A DNA stretch of 64,000 bases from Cavenderia fasciculata (Eukaryota; Evosea; Eumycetozoa; Acytosteliales; Cavenderiaceae). The position numbers were made by a program, and so were the translations under genes. Location: the NCBI RefSeq assembly GCF_000203815.1, contig NW_004457729.1, positions 2,976,674 through 3,040,673 on the forward strand, written 5' to 3'. Within the stretch, counting starts at the first letter, position 1. Every line of letters starts with the position of its first letter. Below are positions 34,193 to 46,951 of the stretch, piece by piece. Below the pieces are notes generated by a model, which saw only the letters and a list, made by a program, of their open reading frames with translations, did not search any database and was not told the origin of the DNA.

Positions 34193-34540
34193 TCTCTCTA
34201 TTTCTTTTACTTTTGTTCTATATATATTTACAAATTGTATAACACTTTAAAATTGATAGGTTGATATTTAGTTGGTTGGTTGTAGCAATCCATATCTCAT
34301 ATAGATATCTATCTCCCCAAAGTATTACTTAATTAATTTAATTAATTATTTTCAATTAATTTAATAATTTTTTTTTTTTGTTTTTTTTTGTTTTTTTTTG
34401 TTTTTAGAGTATTTTAAAAAGGTTATTACCATTTTTGGAATTATTATGTTTTCAATATTGTAAATTGGTTTGTTTGTTTGTGATACTTTTACAAAAAAAA
34501 TAGTTCATCCTTATTTTTTATTTATTAATTAATTATTATT
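34193..34540. other. AT-rich intergenic region with T runs
   Basis: 348 bases. Four T runs of nine or ten separated by single G residues lie near 34371-34404. No gene seen. Confidence 0.5.
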
Positions 34541-36617
34541 TTAAAAAATGGAGATGAGGAGAGAAACAAGGAAAATAATCGAGCCAAATGAGACGATTGC
34601 AGAGGTGTGGGTGGCAACCGAGATGGCATATTTATAAGGGAGAGAAGATGGTACTTGTGGAACAACACCACATAGATAAAAGTCATTTGGACAGTGGAAG
34701 GTGACGTTGGAGGGGAGTGAGATGGTCTTGCCACCAACATCACATGTGAGCCAGTCTTGGTTGTAGAGTACTTGTAATGTGTTGTTGGCGCTGCATCTGG
34801 TGACCCAACAAGCAAGATTAATCTTGTCGTCGCCACCCTTGGTGTACTCGTAACAATAGCTGTTGGCGCCAAACGTCTCATAGACAGAGTTGTCTGGTGT
34901 GACTGAAGTGTCGAGACAATAGACATTGTTTTCGGCTTGCGACGATTTATAGACGTCAGTGTATGGACACAAATCCTTGAATGAATAACCACCACCAACG
35001 GCTGGGTCTTCAAAGTGTTGGAATGGTGGTTGAAGTGTTTGTTGGTATTTGGCGAGTAGCAAGTAGCCCTTGCCAGAACGTGTGGCCGAGCATCCCTTGA
35101 CACCACCATTTGTTCCTTCTGCTGGGAAGTCCCAATACCCTGGATAGTTCCATGACTTTTGACTGCACCCCTCTGGGAATGCGCAACCCATACCCTTACC
35201 CCAAATCAATGGTTCAGCCTGTGCCGACTCATTGATGCTATACCATCCGGTATCCTTTAATAGAGCCAATGTAAGGTTGGTATAAGGAGCAATAACTTGT
35301 CCATACCCAATCATATCTTCCTCGCCAAATGGTGTACCCTTCCAATGACTAATATTAGTTCCTGGACCACCAACATTTTCCATTTCTGGACCAATCAAAT
35401 CAGAGCAATTGAAATGATCACGAACAAATTGTGTAGCAAATGGAGTAGTAAGGAAATAACGTTCTCTTGAATATGATTGACCAGATGGTGTTTCAAACAT
35501 ATCTGTTCTTATTAAAAGTGGTCCTAGGATAAACAAAAAAAAAAACAAAACAAAATTAGTCTATATATTTTTGTTTAAAATATTAATATTAATGTGTTTA
35601 CACACCTCCTGGATACTTTAAACCAGTATTTGGATTAATCCAACCTGGCATGGCAGACGAGGAGAATCCGAGAGAATGTGTCACTTCATGTACCATTACA
35701 CGGAAATAAAGCTCCCAATCTGGTCCTTGTCTAAGGGTAGCGTTGACAAATGGTGAAAAATAGGATGGATTTAGATTGGTAAAAGAAACCAATGGTCTAC
35801 CAGAGACATTGTCTGATATACAAGTGGCTGCGTAGGCAATGGTGGATCCTGGGACTGGATGTGATGAGAGGAATAGAACCATATCTGCATTGAAACCAGT
35901 GGTAGACCATGTAGGGTCCAACTTTAAGTATTGTCCTTGTCTTTGACATGCATAGGTACCGGAACTTGAAACCTTGTTGATTTGATTATAGGTGGTTGGT
36001 ACGGTGAGAAGTTCCTCAAAGAATGAAACAACCTTTTCACCAACAATCGAGATGATTGCATTTTGATAGGATTGTGATGCTACGTCGGCTGCCTTGCAAG
36101 TCCAAATACAAGGTGTTCTTCCAGTTGAATCACATGCAACTTGAGCAGTACCAGAACCTGGGCCTCCAATAGTAACCTTTTGATTGACATAACTACATGT
36201 TTGTGGTTCATTTTGTGGGTTCATGTAATCAGTGTTTAGAAGTATTCTGAATGGTCTTTGTAAAATGCCTCCAAACTTGGCAGAAGGTTCTTGTTCTTGT
36301 TCTTGTCCGACCTCTGCATCTGGACCAGATGGGATAGGCGATGGTTGTGGAGGACTATCCTTTGTCAAGTGATCGTGTACACAATTGTGTTTGAGTGGTG
36401 CATGGTCCATTGGCATCTCACCATTATTCAACTTTCTAAGTTCTGCTGCATACTTTTCAATCAATTCATTTTGCTTGTCTGTAAGTGGTGCACGAATGAT
36501 TCTACGAAGTGTGCTTGGGTTATTATTATTGTCATGATGATTCTCCAAAGTTGATGAAACTACTATTAAAACATTAAATAATACTATTATACATAGTATT
36601 GATAACGTTACTTTCAT
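34541..36617 (-). CDS. Leishmanolysin-like (M8) zinc metalloprotease 1
   Basis: Exons 36617-35606 and 35523-34541, phase 1, 664 residues. Signal peptide MKVTLSILCIIVLFNVLIVVS, then a propeptide-like part containing NCVHDHL with a Cys that could act as the switch. The zinc motif is HEVTH (310-314) in VMVHEVTHSLGF; after the intron comes SHWKGTPFGEEDMIGYG, which supplies the third His and the Met-turn. Many Cys follow (CAFPEGC, CSATRSGKGYLL). The end (HTSAIVSFGSIIFLVSLLIS) is hydrophobic, as for a GPI anchor. GP63 relatives cut surface or extracellular proteins. It is in tandem with copy 2, with the same intron position. Confidence 0.92.
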
Positions 36618-37047
36618 TCTCCTCCTAATCTATCTATCTACTGCTATCTGTATTTTACAACTTATTTATTAATAAATGTTTAAAGCGCATGCTTGCTTTT
36701 CTGAGTGCATTGTGCACACCGTCGTGCAGCTGATTAACAAATTAAATCAATTTTTTGGTGTCATCATCATAAGGCAGTCTTCGTGTATGGGTGAGGGAAA
36801 CAGCCTTTGTGACCCAACTGTATCCAACGATGTTTTTTTGAGAGGACACACCCAAACTTTTCAAAAAAAAACAATCAAGATCTTGATCGATTCCAACTGC
36901 CAATGGTCAACTATCTATCCAACCACCGTACGTGAAAAAACAGATATTTTAGTTTTACTTAAAGACAAAGGGTTATTTTAATTTGTTGTGTTTGTATTAA
37001 CTGTTTTCGAAAACAGGTAAAGTAAGAATCTTTTTTGTTTTAATTTA
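36618..37047. other. Intergenic region between the leishmanolysin copies
   Basis: 430 bases forming the promoter of copy 1 and the 3' flank of copy 2. It includes a less AT-rich patch (36685-36800). A 101-codon open frame on the + strand (36676-36981) matches nothing and is probably chance. Confidence 0.45.
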
Positions 37048-39170
37048 TTAGAATAAAAGGAATGGTAGTATTACAAATAATAGTGGTACAATGATCATTG
37101 AATGAGAGGAGGAAGTTGATATTTTGGATGACCAAGATAGGATGCTGTTGTTGAAAATGAGGTTCTTGGAGATACCACCGCAAATGTTAAAGTTTGGTGG
37201 ACAAACGATAGTGTTGCCGTCGCCAGTCGAGATGAGTTGGTTGCCAGAGTTACAGGCAAACCATTGGTTGTTGTATCCAATCTCCATGGTATCGTTGTCT
37301 GGATTGCAACGTTGTGGCCAACATGCATTTTGGATGGTTGACGAACCAGTTGGAACATATTCGAAACAAAGACTGTCACTTCCAAACACCTCGTAGACAT
37401 TTTTGTTTGGTGTGGCAGCAGTATCAAAACAATAAGCTGTGTTTTGTTGGTACGATGTCGAATAGACATCAGTATAGGGACACTTATCTTTAAAGAAAAA
37501 AGCTCCACCAGTACGCTTGTCTTTAAAGTGTTGTTGGTATGGTGCCAAGTCCCCACCACTACCATCTACTCCATAGATGAGGTACCCCTTTCCAGATCGA
37601 GTGGCACTGCAACCTCTTGTATTAGACACCGTGGAGGCGTTTGGAAAGTATCCAGGGAATGCCCAAGACTCTGGTGTGCAAGTTTCTGTGAATGGACAGC
37701 CAAGTGACTTGCCCCAGATCAATGGTTCCGACTTGGTGTTGAGTACTTCATCGTCCAAAACATACCATCCGGAATCGTACAATAGAGCCAAAGTCAACTT
37801 GGTCAATGGAGCCTTGACTTGAGCAGACCCCAACATCATCTCCTCGCCAAAGAAAGTTCCCTTCCAATGACTCATAACCGTTCCCGATCCACCATAGTTT
37901 TCCAACTCTGCACCAATCAAACTTGAACAATTAAAATGTTCACGAACAAATTTAGTGACTGTTGGTGTTGTAAGATAATATCTTTCTCTTGAATAGGTTT
38001 CACCTAATGGTGTTACACCTTGATATGTTGTTGTAGTTGTTGGTGATGCTACACAAAAATAAAATAAAATAATAATATAAATTAATATTAATATAATTAT
38101 AAATATATATATATCAATCAATCTATCAATCTAAACATACTTGTATATTTTGAACCAGTTGTTGGATCTAGAAAACTATTATAAAGATTTCTTGAGAATC
38201 CGAGACCATGGGTAACCTCATGAATAAGGACTCTGTAGTACATTTCCCAGTCTATTCCAACTCGATTAGCTGGTGTTGCAAATTGAGTGAACCTGTTTGG
38301 ATTCATATTGATGAATGCGACGGTCGGTCTGCCAGTAGCTTGGTCTTGGGCACATGCAGATGCGTAGGCAAGGGTGGAACCGGGGATAGGATGTGAGGTG
38401 ACATAGAGAATGAGGTCACCGTCGAATCCTTGGGTCTGCCAATTAGGGTCGAGTTTGATGAATTGTTCCGAACAAGGGTATGTGTTGAGTCCAGCACGAA
38501 CATAGTTGGTCTTGGCCGTACCAGAGATATTAAGAGTCGATTGGTACATATTTACAACCTTGTCAATAACAATACTGCTAATTGCATTGGCATAACTTGT
38601 AGTGACAAGATCCGATGCGGTACAAGTCCACACACAAGGTGTCGATTTAATAGTGGCACAGTCTTGTGTAGCAACTCCACCATATGGACCAGAGATATTA
38701 ACCTTTTGACCAATATGGAAACAAGTTTGTGGTTCCAAACTTGACATCAAAAAGGTTGTATTGACAATAATACGAATTGGGTGTGATGTTGGTGGTGGTG
38801 GTGTAGCAGTTGGCAGTTTGTTGGATGTGTCTCCGTTAGAACCTGTTACATCAGGGATCGCCGATGATGATGATGATGATACAGTCGATGTAACAGCCAT
38901 CTCGATGTTGGCTCTAGTTGTTGTTTCAGCACCGATAAGGGTGTCGTGAATACAAGTGTGGCTGAATTCTTCAACTTCTGGCATCACACCACCATTGAGT
39001 AACAATAACTCACTTGCATACTCGTTGAATAGTTGTTTATCTCTTGGTGATTCACTTATATCTAATAGTTGTTTAGCATGAATACTGACACAATGTGATG
39101 ATAAAAGTAGTAGTACTGTTGTTGCAATGATCACCAACAAAGAAGTGGTTGTGTTAAAAAATATCTTCAT
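37048..39170 (-). CDS. Leishmanolysin-like (M8) zinc metalloprotease 2
   Basis: Exons 39170-38141 and 38048-37048, phase 1, 676 residues. It has an N-terminal hydrophobic signal (LLVIIATTVLLLLSSHCVS), a propeptide with FSHTCIHDTL, the zinc motif HEVTH (317-321) in VLIHEVTHGLGF, and after the intron GTVMSHWKGTFFGEEMMLG. The Cys-rich part (CPFTETCTPESW, CSATRSGKGYLI) parallels copy 1. The last 20 residues are hydrophobic (SMIIVPLLFVILPFLLF), GPI-like. A Ser/Pro insert near residues 90-130 differs from copy 1, so the duplication is not very recent. Confidence 0.92.
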
Positions 39171-39914
39171 CCTCCTCTTATGAAAGATTTTTAAAAAAAC
39201 AAAACAAATAAATAAAAAAAATAAAAAAAAAGATAATAGATAGATAGATAGAGATATAGAGATCTTGTAGTAGTGTTACAACCATCTATTGGCCTGTTGG
39301 ATCTCTCTGGTCGATCACCCAATTCCGAGCGACACCAGTTCCTTTCACAAGAAAAAAAAGTTTTTTTTTTCCCAACCGACACGATCATCGTCATGTGGCA
39401 GTGGAGTGGAAATCCAACGTACATCCAAAACTACCTCTTGATTGCTCAATAGGTTTTGGAAAGCGTTGTACGACAACTCGAGAATCCCATCCATCAGTTC
39501 TTTAAACAACAATGATGATGAGATAGATAGATATAAAAAAAGAGGAGATGGTTTGGATTTACAACTGATTTTTTAAACAAACCGAATATTACCATTGTGT
39601 TTGTGTGTTTGACTGTTCAAGTCAAAGAGTTATTTAAAATATATATATATAAACATGGTGTGTGTATGTGTAATGTACATTACAATGAACATGATAGTTT
39701 TCTGGATAATTATATATATAACGGAAAATGTTTGCTTTATTTTGATTATTATTAAATGTGTATAAAAAAAAAAACAATATTATTTGTTTCTTTTTTTTTT
39801 TTCTTTCTTTTGGTTGTTTTAAAAAATTATTATTATTTGTTTTGTTTTGTTGGTTTGATTTCTAATCTATCTATCTTATCTATCTTGTCTATCTACTTTT
39901 TTATGATTTTGATT
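39171..39914. other. Intergenic region
   Basis: 744 bases upstream of leishmanolysin 2. GC-mixed at 39270-39500, then AT-rich with A and T runs. Short open frames give no family. Nothing recognised. Confidence 0.45.
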
Positions 39915-42450
39915 TTAAAAATCCTTTCCTAATCTACAATAACGTAAACATTGTAAAAACATGACAATGGTTGGTGGAACATTTCCTTCAATCATCCACT
40001 CACCAGTTCCAACCTTTGATACTAAACCTCTGGTTGACCATTTGTGAGAGAGGTTTGAATTTTGGTTGAGGTATTCGTTACTTTCTGGATCCCAGATGTA
40101 TTTTAGGAATGGGTCACCATTTGAATCGTACCAAGCTAGCCAGACACCGTTGAATTTTCCACTACCAAGATTTCTAGGACTGTCTTTGGCGGCGACGAGT
40201 AACTGTCCGTTCCATACATACTTTAGTTCCTTGGCACGGATACTTGGCTCTAAATGGTCAGTGTTAAAGATGGTACCGTCGGCACGATACGTCCATTCTT
40301 CACCATGACTACTACGCACCACACCTCCAGCAATCGATCTTCTATAGTTGAGTACTCCACCATTAGACCCAATCACCTCGAGCATTGTCTCACGGATATA
40401 TTGGTTGATACACGATTGATTCGTGTCAAAGTTGCGTCTGGGAAGTCCGTCAATAGCCAACATCCAAAGTGAAGCTTCTCTCTCTGAAGTGGCTCTAACT
40501 ATAATCTTGATGGATGGGTTTTTTACATTCAACATAAAACAATGTTTAAATTCAGTATATTTTGTACATGGTGCAATTGAAATAATATTATTTAATGCTA
40601 TTTCTTTTTTAATCTTTGTGCTCTAAAAATAAATTAAAATAAATAATTAATATGTTATAAAAATATATATTATATTATATATTTTTAATTGGTTACATAC
40701 AGATTGACTTGAACAAATAGAAAGTTTTTCACAAGATAAAACAAACCATTGTTCTTTCCAAACTACTAATGGTCCCTTTTTACATTTTTTAATCAAGTAT
40801 CCAGATTTGTAGACGTATCCATTTTCATCTGGTTGATATAGTTTGGTGGTACTTTCAGTACTTTGAATTAGAGAATGAGCAACCTCTGTTGGGATGGTTG
40901 GTAGATCACTTGGCATTTGACCATCTTCTAAATATTGTTTAATGGCAAACACATACAATCCCAAAGTATGTGTCTTCTTTTCAGTGATATTTGGTTTCTT
41001 TACCTCTGATTCCATTGCCAATATTTTTTTGGCAATTGATGCAATGGATTGAGCGATAATATCCATTTCAGCCAATTTTTGTTGTTGTGATTCTATTATT
41101 TTCTTTTGTTGTTGTTGTTCTTGTTTTTGTTGTTGTTGCAGTGATGATGATGATGAATCCTTTTTATCTTTTTTATCTTTCTTTTCTTTTTTAATTATAA
41201 CTTCTGTATCTGTTTCTGATCCTTGAATATTATTAAATGGTGATAATATCTAAATATAACAAATAAAAAAAGAAACATATTAATATTAATATTATTATAT
41301 ATTTCTTTTTTTTGTTTTATACCTTTGAAATAATTCTTGTATCAGTTATTAAATATTCATATTCTGAATGAAGAATATCCTTTGATAGAGTTGGATTGGA
41401 TAAGACAATCTTTTGGTATTCACTCATTTTACCAAGAATGAATTCACAATTGTTGATAGTCTCTCGTTTGTTGTTTTCCAGTTGGTTCTTTTGGTGTTGT
41501 TGGTTGGAAATCGTCATGCCAGAGGATTGCTGGGCGGGTGTAAACGAGACGGACTTTCTAGCAGACGCCTTTAACACGGGTGACATGGTCAGTGAGAGAC
41601 GTATGGGTGACAGAGGGTGCTTGACGGCTGCGTTATCCTTGTTGCCAGTGTTGGGTGATGTTGGCGGTGAGTTGACAACATTCTCTTTGTTGTCATTATT
41701 GGCAGCAGCGGTGGAAAGTGATGCCATGAGTGGAGAGATGGATGTTGATCCATTAGATGAATTGAGTGAAGAGGATGAAGTGGTGGCAGCATGATTTTCA
41801 TTGAGTGGCGTGGAGCAATGAATGGGAGTAGACTTGACGGTGGTGGTGGTGTTTTGGAGTTGGTCTTTATTAGAGACAGGTGTCAATGGATAGAAATTAG
41901 TTGGATGTGAGACTGGTGTATTATTACAACTGTTGTATTGATAGTAATTGGTGTTGGTACTACTACTGAGAGTTGGGGAGAGTGGTGTGGAGGGTGCTGT
42001 TGCGAGATAGTCTGATCCGGTGAGCGGAGCATATATCTTGGTGACCTCATCCAATTTTAATTGTTGTGATATTCTGATACTGCGACGATGTAGTGTGTTG
42101 TTTTGCTTTTTCTTTTTTTCTGATGTCTTGTTGGCTGATGGCGACGAGATGCTCGAGACACTTGATGCAGCCGACGGACTATTGCAGATCGATTGGACAT
42201 AGGCAGGTGTGTTGTGGTATGGTACAGACGAGTGGAGAGACAATGCGTTGGCAGTTGATTTAGACGGCGACCCCTTGGCCATCGAAGTGCCAAGGTCAAC
42301 CACAAACTGTAGCTTGGAGGTGGCCTGTCGCGTCAAAGTGGCCGATCGTATCTTGTGGATGGGACTCTTGGAGTCCTTGGCTCCCTCTATATTCTTTCTC
42401 TTTTTCTCCAACTTTGTTGGTGTCAAATGACTATCTTGTAAACTACTCAT
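39915..42450 (-). CDS. PH-domain protein, otherwise unrecognised
   Basis: Exons 42450-41323, 41249-40701, 40622-39915, all in phase 0; 794 residues. The first 320 residues are Ser/Thr/Pro/Asn-rich with short basic motifs. A coiled-coil-prone Lys/Gln stretch follows (about 390-430). The PH domain spans an intron: GYLIKKCKKGPLVVWKEQWFVL, then FMLNVKNPSIKIIVRA and the closing helix SEREASLWMLAIDGL. The last ~170 residues form a beta-rich part (EEWTYRADGTIFN, FNGVWLAWYDSNGDPFLKYIW) that I cannot name. PH domains bind phosphoinositides or proteins, so a membrane-signalling adaptor is likely. Confidence 0.85.
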
Positions 42451-44144
42451 ATTTTTTTTAAATTAAATACAAGATTATCCAAGGAAATTAAATAAATAAT
42501 AATAATACTAAATATTCAAAAAAAAAAAGAGAGATAATATTAATATTAAAATTCAAACCAAAATCAAAAAGTGTTAGGTGACAACAATATATAATTAATA
42601 TTAATATTAATGATTATCATTGACGGAAATGACAACAATGATAAATGATAATTTTGTTTTTTTAAAATAAAAAAAGTGTAGAGATGAATTAATTTAATTT
42701 CCTGTTGTATAGATCTAAATGAGACGATGATTTGTTTGATTTAATTTATCCATCCATACCCTTCCTTCCTTCCTTCTTGTATTTTCTTTCCAAAATATTT
42801 TTGGTTGTTTCTTTTATATGTTTTATTATGTCTGGGAATATATATATATAACTATAGTGTGGAGGTGATAATTAACAATAATAATAATAATAATAATAAT
42901 AAAACAAGCTTTGCTTATTTTCGTCATCAACCCAAAGTTATCGTCGTTCTCCGTGTTGCCAAAATATGGTCTCCCACGGATGAGGATTAGCAAGGTTAGG
43001 ACATGTTACTACTAATAGGGTGAGGGTGTAGTCGGACTACTTTGGAGCGACCCATTGTTTTTCCAAACATCATCATCATTGATGAAAGATGAATCATCCA
43101 TAAATCTGAATATAGTACCACCACCCACACACACCCAACCACAATGTTATGTTTTTTCACACCTGTTATTCACATTACTTATAGTAGTAATAATAATAAC
43201 TGCAGTGTTAATAGTGGCGGATGATGGACGGTTTTTTTACCCCCACTCATTCCATTTAACCTTACTACACCCGTTATTATGTCCGACATAATGTTTAGTT
43301 ATTGTTATTAACATTATTGATATACTCTTTTTAGTTGTAGTAGTAATAGTAGTAGCTCAATGACAAACAATATTATTATTATTATTGCTTGGGTTGAGTT
43401 GACAGACAAGATATAAATAGATCTGTTGTGTATTTGTGTGTGTGATCCGAGGAGGAGGAGGATGGAATTGTTGTCTAATACACATACCAATCAATAAATA
43501 CTAGTTAAAACCAATATGAATTAATAAACACTGTTGTTATTGTACTGAATAGAGATAAATATATATATTTATCTAATTAATTAATTAATGTAATATTACT
43601 ACTGTTGTGTTTTTCCTCTTTCTATTCTAGAACTAATTAGTATCTCTTGTTGTCTGTGTTGATTGATAATTATAACTCTTTACGAAAAGTAAATAATAAG
43701 ACCAGTGTAGTGTTGTTGTGATCACAAGTACCGTTACAGGTAATCAAGAGCGAGAACAGTAGTGGTCACCACTCTTAAATTATTTGAATCAATTCCCGCC
43801 AATGCAAAACTCAACTGTCAAAAATTTAAATTTGAATTGTTCCGAATGAAGACCGAGTATTTGTATTTTGCTATCTCCGACCGAAGTACTTGAATCAATT
43901 ATTATTTAGGGTGGGTGATCTACAAGTGTGTTTTCAAAAAATAGTGTTATTTTATTAGTTTGTCTATCCACTTTACAAACCAAGTTTATATTATTTCATT
44001 GTTGTGTCTACCAACATACAGTCTGGAAATGGAACATATCTCAAGATGATACCATTATTTTAAAAAAGTTAATTTATTCAATATCCTAGAATTCCAATCC
44101 ATCTTATCTCTCTCTCTCTCTCTTTCAGTCACACAACAATAACA
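42451..44144. other. Long divergent intergenic region
   Basis: 1.7 kb between the PH gene and the small secreted protein. AT-rich, with ATTAATATTAAT motifs near 42538 and 42596, an (AAT)n run at 42878-42900 and a GA-rich patch near 43450. Open frames (42805-42990, 43055-43291) match nothing. No RNA gene recognised. Confidence 0.4.
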
Positions 44145-44342
44145 ATGAAATATATAAATATTCTAGTATTATTTGTTTTTGTATTGTTGACAGTATTTGT
44201 ACCTACACTTACAGTAGCATTTACACAAGCATTTCAAAATTGTATTCACAAGTGCCAAGAAATGAATGGAGCTTCCTACAACCTAAGAAACTGTCACATG
44301 GATTGTCAGAGTCAAAACCCAAAATACTATGAATCAAATTAA
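44145..44342 (+). CDS. Small secreted peptide with twin CX3C motif
   Basis: A 65-codon intact frame. Residues 1-25 (MKYINILVLFVFVLLTVFVPT, then LTVA) form a textbook signal peptide; the mature ~40 residues are FTQAFQ, CIHKC, QEMNGASYNLRN, CHMDC, SQNPKYYESN. Two CX3C motifs 12 residues apart predict a helical hairpin closed by two disulphides. The start has an A-rich context (AACAATG) typical for the organism, and AATAAA lies about 40 bases after the stop. No family recognised; possible roles are a toxin-like or signalling peptide. The coding call rests on structure, not homology. Confidence 0.65.
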   Translation: MKYINILVLFVFVLLTVFVPTLTVAFTQAFQNCIHKCQEMNGASYNLRNCHMDCQSQNPKYYESN

Positions 44343-44612
44343 CTTCAATAATTGTATTACTAATATTTGTTTGACAAATATAAATAAAGATGAATGAATG
44401 AATATTTATCTCATCATTCTTTTATCCTAGAACTTGTTTCAAAAAATAATTAATAAATTATTTTTATAAACTTCATCACACTCACTCGCACTTGGTTTCA
44501 CATTAATTACTATCATATTTTTTTGTTTTGCAGATAGATAGGTAGATAGGCAGATAGATAGATAGATAGATAGTTTGTATCTATTTATCTATTTATTTAT
44601 TTTTATATAACA
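44343..44612. other. Intergenic region with (GATA)n
   Basis: 270 bases, AT-rich, with GATA/GGTA tetranucleotide repeats at 44532-44573 just upstream of the Q/N-rich gene. Confidence 0.6.
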
Positions 44613-46472
44613 ATGTCAAAAGGAAAGAAGAAGAATAACAATAATAACAATAACAATAACAAACAACAACAAGGCAAAAAGAAGAAACAACCAGAGTTAC
44701 CTTCAAATATTCTTTTACTCAGTCCATCACTAAGTCTTCAACAACAACCACCAAGAGATCTATCATCGTTTAAATGGGGTACCGATTTTCCTTCTCTTCC
44801 ATCATCGGCTAGTACTACACCAGTCAATGTTGCAACATCGATCAACACGTTTGACAATGAATGGGAAACAGGAAGAGGTGCCACTAAAAGAACAAGAGTA
44901 TTTGATTCATCGTCTTTTAATGGAATGGCTGCTCAAATATCAAATATTGTTGTACCTCCCCCTCCACCAAAAAAGTCACCTCCTTTAAATGTACAGCAAC
45001 AACAACAACATCAAGTCACCAATATTCCTTCCCCTATCAACGCAAATCAACAACAACAACAACAACAACAACAAATTCAAAATATTACTATGAATCAACA
45101 GCAACAACGACCTAATCAACAAGTTCAACAGGTTCAACAACCTACTACTATTCAAGCTCAAGCACTCATTCAACAAGCTCAAGCTTTTGTTCAAACACCA
45201 CCCCCGCCTCAATCCATTCCTATTCCCAATCCTATTCCTACTCAACAACAATCATCAATACCTTTTAGTAATTTTACTGCAGCCGATAATCCAATGTTAA
45301 TTCATATAGATTTGGCGGCATGGGGTATTGGTACCAATGAAAATGTTGTAGGCAAGGCTCTTACAATGGCCAAACATCGTATGCAGATATTTCTGCGAGA
45401 ATTTGTCGATGACAATAACACTACAAAGAGAGTAGGGACAAAGTCTATTCCCACGGCAGAAGAGAAGAAATCGACCCTTCTCAAGATGATTGATCATCAA
45501 AAGAGGGTTGGCGATCGCCAATCGACGATTAACAACGCAAATGTCGGTGTTCTTGCTCTTTCTACGTGGGATATCAGTGCAATGTGTTCTTTTCTGTTGA
45601 CACCCAACGGAAGCAGTATCACCAACCACTATCCCCTTTTAAAGGGTTATGCCATTGAGATTCAGAGAATGCGTAATGCATGGGCACACCAACAGCCGAT
45701 CAGCATCGACGACACCTTTAGACTTTTGGACTCTATTGAGAAGTTTTTAAATGAAATTGATGATGACAAGGCTGCTATGGAGATCCAGATGATCAAGCAT
45801 ACCAACTATTTCTATTCCTTTAATAAGAATTATAATCTTTTCTCGCTCAAGGAAAACTCTAGCATTCAAGATATTTTTAACTTTGTGAATAATCTGAATG
45901 GCTCTATTGCCAATAATAACCAACAACCAACTCAATTTCAACAACCTAAACAACAGCAACAGAATCTCCAGGTTCAAGTCCAACAACAGCAGCAGCAGCA
46001 ACAAGTTTCACCATCTTCGGATATTATTATTATTGATGAGGACTTGAATATGGATTCTTTAGATGATATTGATGTTGATAAGTTGAGTAGTAATAATAAT
46101 TATAATTATAATAATTTTAATTTTAATCAACAACAACAACCACAACAACCGCAACAACAACAAAATTCACAACCAAATATGAAAAGAAAGATGGATGAAG
46201 ATTTGAATAGTTATATGAATAATAATAATAATAATTTTAATAATAATATAAATAATCAACAACAACAATCAAATCAAACCCCATTTATCAACAATCACTT
46301 TAATAATAACAATAATAATTCATCTTTTAATCCATTTTCACAACAACAACAACCAACAATTAACTCGTTAAATCAACAAGTATCAAATCCAGGCATATTT
46401 AATTTTGGAAATTCAAATCTTAATTTTAATCAACAACAACAACAATTATTTCTTCAACAACAACAGTTACAA

Positions 46473-46543
<71 letters not shown>

Positions 46544-46653
46544 GGCAAAAAAATTTAATAATAATACAAATCAAAGTGGTCAAGTTCTTTTAAATTATCT
46601 TAATAATAATAATAATAATCAACATTTACCAAACAATCATATTAATAATAATC

Positions 46654-46712
<59 letters not shown>

Positions 46713-46829
46713 AAGAACAACAACAATCCAAAACAAAACAAACAGAATTTCCCAAAAAAACAACAACAACAACAACATGGAAAGAAAATTTATAGTGATG
46801 AAATACCTCAAAATTTATTGATGGATTAG
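44613..46829 (+). CDS. Q/N-rich protein with a Swt1-like HEPN domain
   Basis: Single exon, 738 residues. A basic Asn-rich start (KGKKKNNNN) precedes Gln/Pro-rich sequence. Residues ~223-390 are an ordered island: MLIHIDLAAWGIGTNENVVG, LALSTWDISAMCSFLL, GYAIEIQRMRNAWAHQQPIS and DDTFRLLDSIEKFLNEID. The RNAWAH motif (R354, H359) fits the HEPN signature R-x4-H, and with the following helix it closely recalls the Swt1-like HEPN domain; HEPN proteins are often RNA-cutting. The rest is prion-like: Gln runs over 20 long encoded by CAA codons, and Asn runs. A role in RNA turnover or granules is inference. Homology is from memory of the motif. Confidence 0.75.
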
Positions 46830-46951
46830 CATAATTGTCGATATTAGTTGGGTAGAAAAATATTATTATTTTTTTTTGTACAGAAAACGTATGGGACTAT
46901 TGATCCCAATAAAATACCTATCCGATATTTTTGATAATTTTATATATATTT

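Noticed and set aside
36676-36981. 101-codon frame between the leishmanolysin copies
   Set aside because: No signal, domain or splice context; overlaps the promoter of copy 1.
46405-46811. Poly-Asn frame and poly-Leu frame over the CAA repeats
   Set aside because: Alternative readings of the Gln-coding CAA tracts.
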